A stretch of 64,000 bases of DNA from Phycisphaerales bacterium UBA7800 (GTDB lineage Bacteria > Planctomycetota > Phycisphaerae > Phycisphaerales > Phycisphaeraceae), in NCBI GenBank assembly GCA_002480565.1, contig DLCK01000051.1:62001-126000 (forward strand), given 5' to 3'. Below, one piece after another: positions 25,851-34,323 of the stretch. Numbering within the stretch: position 1 is the stretch's first letter; the number at the start of each line of letters is the position of its first letter. The translations under genes and the position numbers were made by a program. Below the pieces are notes generated by a model. That model was given only the letters and a program-made list of their open reading frames with translations. It searched no databases and was not told the DNA's origin.

Positions 25851-26429
25851 GTCACTCTCCTGTGAAGGTGTTTTGGTTACGTCAGGTTGGTTGAGAGAAA
25901 AAATGATTAGGTGTGGAGAGGCGGTGTCGCGTGAAGCAGCGATTGGGACAAACGGTTGCTGGCCTGTGATGACAGGATTGCGACACACGGTGATCGCAGT
26001 GATCGCCTCGCCGTAGCTGTTACCTTTGGAGTCTTTGTAGTCTGGGTGAATCTCAATACTCACCTCGTTGCAACGCTGGCAAAGCTTTGCAGCATCGTCA
26101 TCAGCAGCGGTGGACTCAAACATCAGCAGATCGCCATCCATGTCGAGGGTGTCAACCTTGCCGATCTTGGAGTCGGCACCACGTTTGTGGTCTTTGGTGA
26201 GGTCCACACTCACGCCGTTGTTTCGCATCAACTTGTTTTTTGCGACCCACTCAGCGATACGTTCACGGGTGATTTCCAGTTTGAGGTCAGACCCATCAAT
26301 GGGATTGCGGGCGATCCAATTGCCGACTTTGGCCGCATCTTTGCGAAAGCGGTAGCCACTTTTGCTGGATAGGGCGATTGGCTCTGAACCAAGTGATGCC
26401 AGTGCGTATGGGACGAGAATGTTATCCAC
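25296..26429 (-). CDS. Prohead protease fused in frame with scaffold (Mu gpI-like)
   Basis: A 377-residue protein whose first ~165 residues resemble Mu-type head protease gpI: KLEITRERIAEWVAKNKLMRNNGVSVDLTKDHKR, then VEIHPDYKDSKGNSYGEAITAITVCRNPVI. The remainder is an acidic coiled-coil scaffold. The start is GTG 26429. In Mu the scaffold gpZ is made from an internal start in gene I. The same arrangement is seen here at 25850. The junction between the two parts is encoded by copy 4 of the bipartite element, read in frame (ASRDTASPH). Confidence 0.8.
   Translation of the reverse strand: MDNILVPYALASLGSEPIALSSKSGYRFRKDAAKVGNWIARNPIDGSDLKLEITRERIAEWVAKNKLMRNNGVSVDLTKDHKRGADSKIGKVDTLDMDGDLLMFESTAADDDAAKLCQRCNEVSIEIHPDYKDSKGNSYGEAITAITVCRNPVITGQQPFVPIAASRDTASPHLIIFSLNQPDVTKTPSQESDMLTKEQIAEAKKKLGLADDTADAKVAETIMLSLDAPAKISTLQSDLDKSKQTVADLQTKLAAAPAAPVQLSREVLALSKDALNTKLGSLVDKCCITPAVKDKLEAELSTPIMLSIGDGQDRPSYAKIVDILAENKAGELAKLLGEKTGVQTTNLSRDIPDGDAEQEEKELKELAERTRKAAGGK
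25888..25928 (-). promoter_or_regulatory. Bipartite 41-bp late element, copy 4
   Basis: Plus-strand reading: TGGTT, 28 bases with an A-tract, GCGGTGTC. It sits inside the protease/scaffold reading frame, 38 bases before the internal scaffold ATG at 25850. Confidence 0.65.
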
Positions 26430-26640
26430 GTGCCACCGTCGCTTTCGGAATTGAGGCAGACGGTCCGGGATTAAAATCAGGATTGATTGTGCGGGCGCGG
26501 TGCCAGTCGTTTACCAGGTCATCAAGTGCAGCGAGGGCAGATTCACCCGTACCGACAACGCGCGGCTCCTGACCGAAAGACTGGGCGCGGAACCCATCCT
26601 CGGATGGCGTGATCTCAATGATGATAGTGTCGGTGGGCAT
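26422..26640 (-). CDS. Small uncharacterised late protein
   Basis: A 72-residue protein, MPTDTIIIEITPSEDGFRAQSFGQEPRVVGTGESALAALDDLVNDWHRAR. The strand-strand-helix order resembles HicB-like or ParB-like small folds. No partner toxin is adjacent. Its ATG has no visible Shine-Dalgarno and starts 7 bases after bipartite element copy 5. Its end overlaps the protease GTG by eight bases. Confidence 0.5.
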   Translation of the reverse strand: MPTDTIIIEITPSEDGFRAQSFGQEPRVVGTGESALAALDDLVNDWHRARTINPDFNPGPSASIPKATVARG

Positions 26641-26647
26641 CGACAGG

Positions 26648-26688
26648 TGGTTACCTGCCGGGCGTCAGAAGGAGAGAAGGGCGGTGTT
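26648..26688 (-). promoter_or_regulatory. Bipartite 41-bp late element, copy 5
   Basis: Plus-strand reading: TGGTT, 28 bases, GCGGTGTT. On the coding strand the TAA of TAACACCGC is the stop of the gene at 26687. The following ATG (26640) is only 7 bases past the second box. Confidence 0.6.
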
Positions 26689-26932
26689 ATGACGGTTGCT
26701 CAGAAAGGTATTTTTGACGCTGCCGAGCCTTAAGGAAGCTATCAGGGTCGGACTCGTATGCAGGAATATCGCTCTCATCAATCGCAACAACATCACCACC
26801 GGTGAATACAGTATTGACAACCTGCTCAGCCACATTGCGTTCAATACCTGGCGTATCCTGCATGACTGCATCGACTGCGTCGTCGAAATCCATGCTGAGT
26901 AGTTGAAGTGGTGTATGCATCACTTGGCCCAT
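26687..26932 (-). CDS. Small uncharacterised head-module protein
   Basis: An 81-residue helical acidic protein, MGQVMHTPLQLLSMDFDDAVDAVMQDTPGIERNVAEQVVNTVFTGGDVVAIDESDIPAYESDPDSFLKARQRQKYLSEQPS. The start overlaps the MuF-gene end by 13 bases. Not recognised. Its place next to MuF suggests a head accessory or an immunity partner to the MuF zincin tail (speculative). Confidence 0.45.
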   Translation of the reverse strand: MGQVMHTPLQLLSMDFDDAVDAVMQDTPGIERNVAEQVVNTVFTGGDVVAIDESDIPAYESDPDSFLKARQRQKYLSEQPS

Positions 26933-28674
26933 CCAAGATTACTGAACATTTGGTCAAAAGCGCTGGATATTTCCTTGAAATCGTCATCGTCCCATTGATA
27001 GGAAATCTCTTTGTTTTTACGCCATTCGTTTAACTCTTCTAGTATTTTCGCATTTTTCGATTTAATTGCAATATGTTGAGAGTATCCGCGGGCAAAAAGC
27101 TCGTCATCATTTAGTAGATAATCAAGATGCTTGACCATAGATTTGTTTTTGGCTGCTGCATATTCATCCCGCTTTGTTTTCAGCTTTGTGTAAGCCTTAG
27201 ACTTTTTGATTTGCTCAAGGACAACACTTGATTGACCACCTGTTTTAGAATCAAACTTGCCGGGCGTACCGATTCCGTGGTGGTCGAGATAATGCCCCAT
27301 CTCATGCAGCATGGCGAATCCTTGACGATTGCCTTTTGTTGTCAACTTGAAGTAGAAAGGCGAACCAGTACGCTCCCCGAAGACATACTCGCCATAAGTT
27401 GAACTGTTGTTATCACGCACATCAAGAATCCGCATGCCCTTGGGAACGCCGTGCACGCTATTGATCGACTCCATGGCATTTGCAATGTGCTTGGCGTTTT
27501 TGCTGCGTACATTGTAATTAACCAAGTTTTTGGCGTGCTGAGTTTTGACGGTTGGTATTGGGGGGACGGGCTTAACCGTTGGCTTCTTGTTCGACTTTGG
27601 CGTAGTGGATGGTTTTTTCGCATTTTGTTTGGGTGTTTTCTTGGGTTTTGATGCTGGTTTAACCGGCGTGACACGAGCAGGCACGTCCTGCACGACCAGG
27701 GTGGGATCAACCGGAACTGGTTTGTCTTCCGGCTTGGGTTTCACAACTGGTAACGGGTCAATATTCGGAACGCTATACGCCTGTCCCGGATTAAACTCAA
27801 AACCACGATCCGCTTGGGGCTGAAAAGCCACGCCATCAACCGTCTTGGGGCTTGGCAGGATGATCTTGCTTGCCTTGGCCAGATCATCACCTTCAAAAAT
27901 CTCCAACGCCTGGCATCGACATGACCATCCATTGGGTGGCCAGTTGGTTTGCCAGAATGAATGATCTTTGGGAAGTCGCGTTCCGTCCATTGCATTATGG
28001 CTTGAACGGACCCTGTCGTCACCGACGGTTGAATACTCAAACCCCCATAAAATCTCATCAATCTCCGGCTCATGCAATGCTGCCCATCGACCGGCACTAT
28101 AGGCCAGTTGTGTTTGAGTGCGAAAGATGTTTTCGAGCGTGTAGCTGTTTTCGGGAGTGATGCCGGCGGCTTTAAACACCTGCTGTAATTCACGGATTCC
28201 CGTGCCGACATGTGCCTGACGCTGGGTGAGTTCCAGCATCTTGGTGGTTATCTTTCCGCCGACCACTCGATTGATATCTTGCAGCTTGACCAACGCATCA
28301 GGCACAAACGCATTTCGCAGTTGATCAATGGACAGGCCGCCAACGTGCATTTGGGCTTTAAGTGCCTGAATTGCATTGTCATAGGCAGTGGATAGTTTGA
28401 GCGTCTTGGCTTGATGTGCTTCAACTGTCTTGAGCACACGCCAGCGACCAGTCAGATACGCAGCTACCATTGCATCAACCAATAAAGGTGACAGGTCGCC
28501 AAGTGGATCGTTGATCGCAGCCGCAGGATCGTTGCCAGCACGATACGCCTTTAGTGCGGCCATACGAACCTTGCGACCGATCTTCTGTGATGCAGTGATG
28601 CCGATCTTTTCCAGACGGGCGCAGTCGGCGTCGAGTTTTGCTGCATATTTGCGGCGTTCAGGGGAGACGGTCAT
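26920..28674 (-). CDS. MuF head-morphogenesis protein with C-terminal zincin domain
   Basis: The 584-residue protein has an N-terminal MuF/SPP1 gp7 minor-head domain. Its signature block includes LENIFRTQTQLAYSAGRWAAL, STVGDDRVRSSHNAMDGT and FWQTNWPPNGWSCRC (about residues 185-265). A Lys/Pro-rich linker (~320-380) follows. The C-terminal ~200-residue domain has the metallopeptidase motif HEMGHYLDH (about 457-465) and DDELFARGYSQHI. MuF proteins are packed in the virion, so the zincin domain may be delivered with DNA. It lies directly after the portal gene. Confidence 0.88.
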   Translation of the reverse strand: MTVSPERRKYAAKLDADCARLEKIGITASQKIGRKVRMAALKAYRAGNDPAAAINDPLGDLSPLLVDAMVAAYLTGRWRVLKTVEAHQAKTLKLSTAYDNAIQALKAQMHVGGLSIDQLRNAFVPDALVKLQDINRVVGGKITTKMLELTQRQAHVGTGIRELQQVFKAAGITPENSYTLENIFRTQTQLAYSAGRWAALHEPEIDEILWGFEYSTVGDDRVRSSHNAMDGTRLPKDHSFWQTNWPPNGWSCRCQALEIFEGDDLAKASKIILPSPKTVDGVAFQPQADRGFEFNPGQAYSVPNIDPLPVVKPKPEDKPVPVDPTLVVQDVPARVTPVKPASKPKKTPKQNAKKPSTTPKSNKKPTVKPVPPIPTVKTQHAKNLVNYNVRSKNAKHIANAMESINSVHGVPKGMRILDVRDNNSSTYGEYVFGERTGSPFYFKLTTKGNRQGFAMLHEMGHYLDHHGIGTPGKFDSKTGGQSSVVLEQIKKSKAYTKLKTKRDEYAAAKNKSMVKHLDYLLNDDELFARGYSQHIAIKSKNAKILEELNEWRKNKEISYQWDDDDFKEISSAFDQMFSNLGWAK

Positions 28675-28677
28675 GGA

Positions 28678-29988
28678 TCACCCCTTTGTGACTGTGCTCT
28701 CAAGCTCGTCCATAATGGATTTGGCAGGATTGTCGGCATCGACCAATTTGTTGTCGCTCTGGTCAGGTGCGTCAGGCAGCGTGGGGAGCGTGGTCATTTC
28801 GGAGATTTGTTCAAAATCCAGATAGACTCGCAAGAACTCGCGGCCGTCAGGCGTTGCGGTCATGCCCTTGATGACCTCGCGTGCCAATGTTCGAGACTCG
28901 TCTTGGATTGGATTGGGTTCAAAGTAGACAGACCCACGTGCATCCTCGCCGAAATTAAGAACCAGAAGTTGGTCAACCACATGCCAATTAATCGTTTCGG
29001 CAAGGTCGGACTGCAATTGCTCGCCATCGAGTAGGCCAAGGTCACCGTGAGTTTGAGCCTCAGCCTTGGTGCCGAATTGACCTTCAAGGGCAGAACGTTC
29101 GGGACGAAGATAGCCACGGAATTTGAGCGAATCCAGATACCGCAGCCGTTCGATAAAGCTGGGCTGGCGACCACCTTTATCTTCCATCAACTCGATGGAC
29201 CATTCCTTGCCATCGCTATCATCTTCCATGGCTTTACGGTTGGGTACTGCGATACCATGACCTGCAGCAATGCTGTCTAAAACACCTTTGGCGATCTCGT
29301 AGTTGTCGCGTTCAATGCCGCTTTTGTCTATGGATTTACCGGGCGGATAATGAATCACAGGCATGACGCCTGCAATTTTGCGGTCGTACCGTGCAGCACC
29401 TTCATTGGCCTGTTTCCACCATGACCATGTTTCGCGGATGTTTTCCAATCGCGGACGGCCATAATGGTTGTCGCCTTCGCGGTCATAGGTAAAGAGCAAT
29501 GCCTTTTCACGTGGGAGATCGGTTGATGATTGTTTGAATCCCTGGAACTTGCCGTTGCTGTCAATATTGATCTGTGTGATGTCGTGGAGCAGCGGCTTGA
29601 GTCGCTTAAGCGTCCATCGCCCGTTTGAAACCTCGAAAACCTTTTCAAATCCTGCCCATCCGTAGTCAAGACTGCGGAGCATGGCGCGGACGAAGTGCCG
29701 CGTCATTGGATCAATCATGTCTTCAATGAATGACACGCGATCTTCCGGCGTGCCATCCGTGGATTTAACCGACCATGTGTTGCAGACGAGAGGGGACATG
29801 ACCACGGCACGAGCCAGTGCAATGGTGGGGTCCATGAGCATGGAGCGATAAGTCTGATATGTACCTGCAGGTGTTGCATCCAAGCCGGGGATCTGCATGA
29901 ACGTCGAGATACCGGCAGAAGTTCCCTGTGATCCGGTTTGCTCGCCGATTACAGGCTTGTTTTTAAGATCGTTGGGCTTTTCAGCCAT
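28678..29988 (-). CDS. DUF935 (Mu gp29-like) portal protein
   Basis: The 436-residue protein matches DUF935 portals: YQTYRSMLMDPTIALARAVVMSPLVCNTW, WAGFEKVFEVSNGRWTLKRLKPL, KALLFTYDREGDNHYGRPRLENIRETWSWWKQANE, and EAQTHGDLGLLDGEQLQSDLAETINW. The portal forms the dodecameric ring for DNA entry and exit. It lies between the terminase and MuF genes in the order terminase-portal-MuF shared by Mu-like heads. The start overlaps the small membrane-protein gene by eight bases. Confidence 0.9.
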   Translation of the reverse strand: MAEKPNDLKNKPVIGEQTGSQGTSAGISTFMQIPGLDATPAGTYQTYRSMLMDPTIALARAVVMSPLVCNTWSVKSTDGTPEDRVSFIEDMIDPMTRHFVRAMLRSLDYGWAGFEKVFEVSNGRWTLKRLKPLLHDITQINIDSNGKFQGFKQSSTDLPREKALLFTYDREGDNHYGRPRLENIRETWSWWKQANEGAARYDRKIAGVMPVIHYPPGKSIDKSGIERDNYEIAKGVLDSIAAGHGIAVPNRKAMEDDSDGKEWSIELMEDKGGRQPSFIERLRYLDSLKFRGYLRPERSALEGQFGTKAEAQTHGDLGLLDGEQLQSDLAETINWHVVDQLLVLNFGEDARGSVYFEPNPIQDESRTLAREVIKGMTATPDGREFLRVYLDFEQISEMTTLPTLPDAPDQSDNKLVDADNPAKSIMDELESTVTKG

Positions 29989-30181
29989 TGGACTTGTTCT
30001 CCAAGGCTTTCACGCGGGCTTCAAGATCGGTGAGTTTGCTAGCGGCTTTCCAAGTAATGCCGCATGCGATGATGACTAACCCCAAGGGAATCAACGAGCT
30101 TTCGCTTACGACCGTGGCGGTGGCAAAAGTGATTGTGGCCAGTGCTGCTGATGCAGACCGCATGGCGATTAATTCAAACAC
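29981..30181 (-). CDS. Small membrane protein with coiled-coil tail
   Basis: A 66-residue protein with a GTG start (30181). It has two hydrophobic stretches (SAALATITFATATVV and LIPLGLVIIACGITW) and a short C-terminal heptad segment (KLTDLEARVKALENKS). It resembles small holin or holin-like phage proteins in layout. Its position between terminase and portal genes is unusual for a holin. It lies 37 bases after bipartite element copy 6. Confidence 0.5.
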   Translation of the reverse strand: MFELIAMRSASAALATITFATATVVSESSLIPLGLVIIACGITWKAASKLTDLEARVKALENKSNG

Positions 30182-30218
30182 GGGCGTTCTCCGTCCGGGG
30201 TATCAGGGTTATGCCATG

Positions 30219-30259
30219 TGGTTGGAGAAAAAAAGTTTCAAATGTGTAGGGGCGGTGTC
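30219..30259 (-). promoter_or_regulatory. Bipartite 41-bp late element, copy 6
   Basis: Plus-strand reading: TGGTT, 28 bases with an A-tract, GCGGTGTC. On the coding strand the TGA of TGACACCGC is the terminase stop codon (30258-30260). The element precedes the small membrane-protein gene. Confidence 0.65.
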
Positions 30260-31757
30260 ACACATTCACACGACCGCTTGGCTCATTTATCCTCAACGGC
30301 CTGATTCGATGTACCCTGTAGCGTTCCGCGTCTGAGGCGTGGGTCAGTGTAAAATCAGCATCCTTGTCCGGCTTGCCATACTCATCAGGCATCACTTCCC
30401 GCAGGTCGCGGATCAGCTTCTTGCATCGTGGATGAATGAGCCAATGCACCTGCCCGTTGATGTCTGACAGAGCGTCATTGGTGGCCAACACGCTGTCGAT
30501 GATATCCGGGGCTTTCTTGGGTACTCGTTTGTAGACCGGTACGCCCAGCGGTTGCAATACACGTTGCATGATCCTGTAGCCGCTATCACTGGTGTAAATG
30601 GATTCGGAGCGTCCCGCACTGTCTCCAAACACGTTGATTTCTGAAAACGATTTGTGCTTGCAGTTCTGTGGCCACCAGCGATCTGTGAAGTCCCGCATGA
30701 TCTGGATCGTGTCCCACCGGTCGCCGTAAATCTCATCGACGGTGGTAATCATGTCCGCGTCTTTGTCGTATTGGCCAATGAGCATGTGGCTACCTGGGCG
30801 TTTGTTGAAGTCGATTGAGATGTGTAGCGGCAGGTCATAATTGAGTAAAACAGTATCGCTGACGTTTCGAGTCTCGCTGAAATGCTTGTAAAGAGCGTCA
30901 TCACCCAAGCCTTTGGGATCCTGTTGATAGACCGCGTCCCAGATGCCTTGCGATTGCTTGTTGCCCATGAGTGATTCGAGTGTGTGCAGCTGCGGGCAGA
31001 GCGGTGAACCGATATAACGACGCATGGGATCGCCTTGTTCGGCAATGGCTGGCAATCGAATAAGTTGCCAATCGTCAGGGTGATCTTTGAGCAGGTAGCC
31101 GGAGAGATCATCTGGGTGCCACCTGGTATGCAGGATGATCATGGTGGTGTTCTCCTGCTTTCGTGTGTAGAACGCAGAGTCGAACCATTGTTTGACCTTG
31201 CGACGGGTGGCAGGGGACCATGCGTCTGCCCAGTCTTTGTACGGGTCATCTACCAAACCCACATCCATCGAGAATCCGGAGATTGCACCGCCAATGGTAG
31301 TGCTATAGAGCCCACCCAGTCCGGTGTGTGTGTTCCATCGGCCAACAGCTTTGTTGTCATGCTTCAAACTGGTGTTGAGTTCCTGACGCTGGTCGAATTG
31401 ATCTCGTGCAAAGCTGGAGTGCCCGTAAATCAGATCCTTAGAGTACGAAGCGGAGACGATCCGTAGATCAGGCCAGTGTTCGAGGATCCAGACAACCAGC
31501 CAGCGACATAGGAACAGGCTTTTGCCATGCTGCGGTGGCAGGTTGATGATCAAACGACCCTTACCCTTGCGGATGGCACGTGTCACGATGTTGGCGATAT
31601 AGGCGATGTGCTCAAACACCTGGTACTGCAAAGCAGGTGGATCGTCCCGCGTGACCCAGGCCGCAAACCAGTCCGGGCGTGAGCAGGCAACTTCACGCGG
31701 CACTTTATGCCAGTCGATTTCTTGGATGGCAGGTTCATTCACTGTCACCCTCGTCAT
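30258..31757 (-). CDS. terL: Terminase large subunit
   Basis: About 499 residues with the terminase ATPase: Walker A-like PPQHGKS (~residue 75), a Walker B VGLVDDPYKD (~165) with catalytic acid, and LHTRWHPDD (coupling motif). The C-terminal nuclease has ISIDFNKRPGSHMLIG and FGDSAGRSESIYTS. It translocates DNA into the prohead. The ATG at 31757 (MTRVTVNEP) is preferred. It overlaps the small-terminase gene by 23 bases. A longer upstream frame extends to 31784. Confidence 0.92.
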   Translation of the reverse strand: MTRVTVNEPAIQEIDWHKVPREVACSRPDWFAAWVTRDDPPALQYQVFEHIAYIANIVTRAIRKGKGRLIINLPPQHGKSLFLCRWLVVWILEHWPDLRIVSASYSKDLIYGHSSFARDQFDQRQELNTSLKHDNKAVGRWNTHTGLGGLYSTTIGGAISGFSMDVGLVDDPYKDWADAWSPATRRKVKQWFDSAFYTRKQENTTMIILHTRWHPDDLSGYLLKDHPDDWQLIRLPAIAEQGDPMRRYIGSPLCPQLHTLESLMGNKQSQGIWDAVYQQDPKGLGDDALYKHFSETRNVSDTVLLNYDLPLHISIDFNKRPGSHMLIGQYDKDADMITTVDEIYGDRWDTIQIMRDFTDRWWPQNCKHKSFSEINVFGDSAGRSESIYTSDSGYRIMQRVLQPLGVPVYKRVPKKAPDIIDSVLATNDALSDINGQVHWLIHPRCKKLIRDLREVMPDEYGKPDKDADFTLTHASDAERYRVHRIRPLRINEPSGRVNV

Positions 31758-32226
31758 CTGTGATTTCGCCCGTGGGCAAACCAAGTGTCAGGCCAAGTGC
31801 TTCAGCATGTGCAGCCATAGCCGGATCACCAGCAATCTTCGTAGCCTTGGCCGGATCGATCATCTGCGTTTGAATGGGGCGACCATCACGGCCGGAAACC
31901 TCGTGCTTGAGCGGCGCCTCAAGGCCCATGATCTTGTCGATGCGCTTCTGAGCGCGGACCTTGTCGAGCAGTGTGGCTTTACGATCATTAATGATTGAGC
32001 GGTATAGCGTGAGGCTGCGGGCCTTGATGGCTTCAATTGGCTCTTCCAACTCCTCGATCAGTAGATTGCGGGCTTGTTGCAGGTAACGCTCGACAGTCCG
32101 TGCTGATGCATCGAACCGCTCACGGCATTCGCGCTTGATTTCTCCCTTGGTATAGCCGTCGACGAGCATCTTCAAAACCTTGGCGATGCGGTGCTCTTTC
32201 TCTTTTTGTGTCGGTTTGTTGGCCAT
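31735..32226 (-). CDS. terS: Terminase small subunit
   Basis: A 163-residue protein with an N-terminal HTH (IAKVLKMLVDGYTKGEIKRECRERFDASARTVERYLQQARNLL), a helical oligomerisation part and an acidic tail (GEITDDEGDSE). It matches phage small terminases that recognise the packaging start. It directly overlaps the large-subunit gene. Two in-frame starts are possible; the first ATG (MANKPTQKEKE) has a weak GGCC-rich upstream region. Confidence 0.8.
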   Translation of the reverse strand: MANKPTQKEKEHRIAKVLKMLVDGYTKGEIKRECRERFDASARTVERYLQQARNLLIEELEEPIEAIKARSLTLYRSIINDRKATLLDKVRAQKRIDKIMGLEAPLKHEVSGRDGRPIQTQMIDPAKATKIAGDPAMAAHAEALGLTLGLPTGEITDDEGDSE

Positions 32227-32274
32227 CTCGACAGGTACTTGTCGAGTTGTGACAGAAAATGGGGCATGGCGGTT

Positions 32275-33327
32275 TTACCCCACCACCACCGGCGCCACTG
32301 GCCCTTCAGAATCCACCACTACCGACGGCACATTCGACCACACCCCATAGCCTGTAGCATCATACGGCCGCACCTTCAGTCGCTTGGTCAGTCCGTGTGT
32401 AAATGGTCCGGCTGTCGCTTCGGTGATGTACGCGCCGTTGCCAGATGCCGCGATCGTGCCGATGACCATCTGCGAAGATGTATCGAACACTTCAAAGCCC
32501 ATCGGATTGCGGTGCCAGGCTTGCTTGTCTTCCAGTGTGATGATCAGAGCGATGTAGCCACCTGCCAGTGCTGCCGCTTCGATCGTGTCAATCTCACGTA
32601 GTTGACTGACCACATGACCATCAGCGTCAAATTCCACTTCGATCATAGCCTGGGGGGATTCACTGCCGTACTGGTCCACGTAGGACAGGCCGAGCGTCCA
32701 GAGGCCCTGGGGGAGCAGGTGGTTAAGGTCGAGTTGGCGAACACTGCCGCTGGTTTGGTCAATGACAACATCGCCTTCATGCAGCAAAAACTGATGGTAA
32801 TAGATGATGGCCATGGCCGCGTTGATGGCAAAGCTTTCACTGGCGATAAGCCGTTTGCTGCTGGACACATGTGCTGTCGTTTCAATGGTGGCGGTGGTAT
32901 TGCCTGTGATTTTGCGAACGGAAGACAGATGTCCAGATGCCGTGTAATCGCTCATCGCAGCGCTGCCGATGAGTTTCTGGCTGTTGAGTTCTGCTGCAGT
33001 ATCAACTGCAAATCCTGATGATCCAGATACTTTTTTTACACTGGACAGGTTGCCATTGGCAGATACTGTTGGTAAAGCATTGCTGATTAGCGTTGGTTTT
33101 CGGGATACGGCACATGACAGCACAGATACCGTGAGTCCTGATGTCCCTCGAATATGATTCCGGTCCCTTGATAGTTCCGCACTCCCAGCAACTTCCAGCG
33201 TGCAATTCCCTTGAAGTTTGTGGGCTGACAATAAAGATGATGACATAGTGACAGACAGGCTTGATTGTCCAATCATTTGATTGGCATTGCCAGTAAGGAA
33301 AAACAATAGTTTGCGTCTGTCGATCAT
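32275..33327 (-). CDS. Repeat-containing adhesin/tail-fibre-like protein
   Basis: A 350-residue protein. Residues ~28-170 consist of about seven degenerate repeats of 20-22 residues, each with an L/V-S-S-x-K-x-I/L-x-G/S core (for example LSSVKKVSGSSGFAVDTAAE and LSSVRKITGNTTATIETTAH). The C-terminal ~150 residues form beta domains (DVVIDQTSGSVRQLDLNHLLPQGLWTLGLSYVDQ...) of fibronectin type. Such repeats build elongated beta structures used for host binding. It sits upstream of the terminase genes with other surface-protein candidates. No catalytic motif. Confidence 0.6.
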   Translation of the reverse strand: MIDRRKLLFFLTGNANQMIGQSSLSVTMSSSLLSAHKLQGNCTLEVAGSAELSRDRNHIRGTSGLTVSVLSCAVSRKPTLISNALPTVSANGNLSSVKKVSGSSGFAVDTAAELNSQKLIGSAAMSDYTASGHLSSVRKITGNTTATIETTAHVSSSKRLIASESFAINAAMAIIYYHQFLLHEGDVVIDQTSGSVRQLDLNHLLPQGLWTLGLSYVDQYGSESPQAMIEVEFDADGHVVSQLREIDTIEAAALAGGYIALIITLEDKQAWHRNPMGFEVFDTSSQMVIGTIAASGNGAYITEATAGPFTHGLTKRLKVRPYDATGYGVWSNVPSVVVDSEGPVAPVVVG

Positions 33328-33340
33328 ATGTCACATTAGA

Positions 33341-33748
33341 TTAATTTGCAGTGAAACTCAGGTCACCCGCGGCGAATAAAGGCGTGTCGCCAGAAATGAA
33401 TGCTTTAGGCGTGTCAAGAGCGCCTGAAAATATCAAGTTCCCACCAGTTGGAGCGTCATAGATCGTGAAGTGCGTGATAGTCCCCCATGATCCAGTTGCT
33501 TCTGGGAATTGAATAATGTTGGCGTTGTCAAGGCTGCCAGAAGATGCTGCGTTCCAATCGCTGGCCGCGGTGCTCACACGGGCATAGCCGTCACCAGATG
33601 GAGGCGCATCGCTCGATCCGTCTTCGCCAGGATCAGCCGTTGAAAGTCCGACGTACATGCTTGGAGCAGAACCCAATGCACCAAAATCACTGGTTTTGCC
33701 AAATAGGGCGTTGAGGATTGCGTCTTCAGCATAGTTCGAAAGTGTCAT
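33341..33748 (-). CDS. Tail-fibre-associated small structural protein
   Basis: A 135-residue protein, MTLSNYAEDAILNALFGKTSDFGALGSAPSMYVGLSTADPGEDGS. The pattern LSNYAE..IL..LF...S......MYVGLSTADPGEDG recurs in many phage genomes as a small conserved virion protein near fibre genes. The later ITHFTIYDAPTGGNLIFSGAL is typical. It is likely a tail or fibre accessory. An exact role is not known. Confidence 0.65.
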   Translation of the reverse strand: MTLSNYAEDAILNALFGKTSDFGALGSAPSMYVGLSTADPGEDGSSDAPPSGDGYARVSTAASDWNAASSGSLDNANIIQFPEATGSWGTITHFTIYDAPTGGNLIFSGALDTPKAFISGDTPLFAAGDLSFTAN

Positions 33749-33780
33749 ATCAGTGTTTCCTTGAGGTTGTAGTTCGATGA

Positions 33781-34323
33781 TCAGACGGTCAGACCAATGA
33801 CCTCACACTGATCACCATCGACCGGTGCGGTGGGCCATGCGGTTGCAAAGTTGACTTGTTTCGTGGTGCCGTTGTAGTCAGAGATTGGTAGTGCAAGCCC
33901 CTTGTTTGCACCACTGCTAAAGACCAGGAATCGACCGTTTAAAACATCATCACCAGCAGGCCCGTCATTCAATGCGCAGTACGTGGTGGTGGGCGTGATC
34001 GATGTATCGTCAACGGTGAACTCCAGGCCCAGCGCGGATTCGAGTGTGAATTCGATGACCGTGCCGATATCACTTGTGCTGTCCACGGTGGCTGATACCT
34101 CGCATTGAATGTGGTCTCCGCGAGACCAATCAGCGGGTAAGGTGAATGAATAGGTGTAGATGCCGGTTGTGATATTGGTGATGGTCACTGTGACAGAACC
34201 AGCGACCGTGCCGTTGAGATAGATCGCTGCGGTGGGCAGGCTATCCGCATCGGTCAATGCGCCAGTGTCCGTGTGGCGTGCAAAGAATCTGCCGGTCACC
34301 ATGTCGCCAGGTTGGTAGCTCAT
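33781..34323 (-). CDS. Putative tail surface protein with beta-sandwich domains
   Basis: About 180 residues starting MSYQPGDMVTGRFFARHTDTGALTDAD, a beta-rich Ig-like domain (TVTITNITTGIYTYSFTLPADWSRGDHIQCEVSATV). The ATG at 34323 overlaps the upstream LamG-gene stop as ATGA. A longer frame reaches 34401 but would run into that gene. It is probably a fibre or baseplate accessory of the virion surface group. Confidence 0.55.
   Translation of the reverse strand: MSYQPGDMVTGRFFARHTDTGALTDADSLPTAAIYLNGTVAGSVTVTITNITTGIYTYSFTLPADWSRGDHIQCEVSATVDSTSDIGTVIEFTLESALGLEFTVDDTSITPTTTYCALNDGPAGDDVLNGRFLVFSSGANKGLALPISDYNGTTKQVNFATAWPTAPVDGDQCEVIGLTV

Noticed and set aside
30219..30259. Bipartite element as translated plus-strand mini-genes (MWLxxK...AVS)
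   Set aside because: Several copies read similarly in one plus frame, but the frames stop or lack start codons in others, so a DNA-level signal with fixed spacing is simpler.
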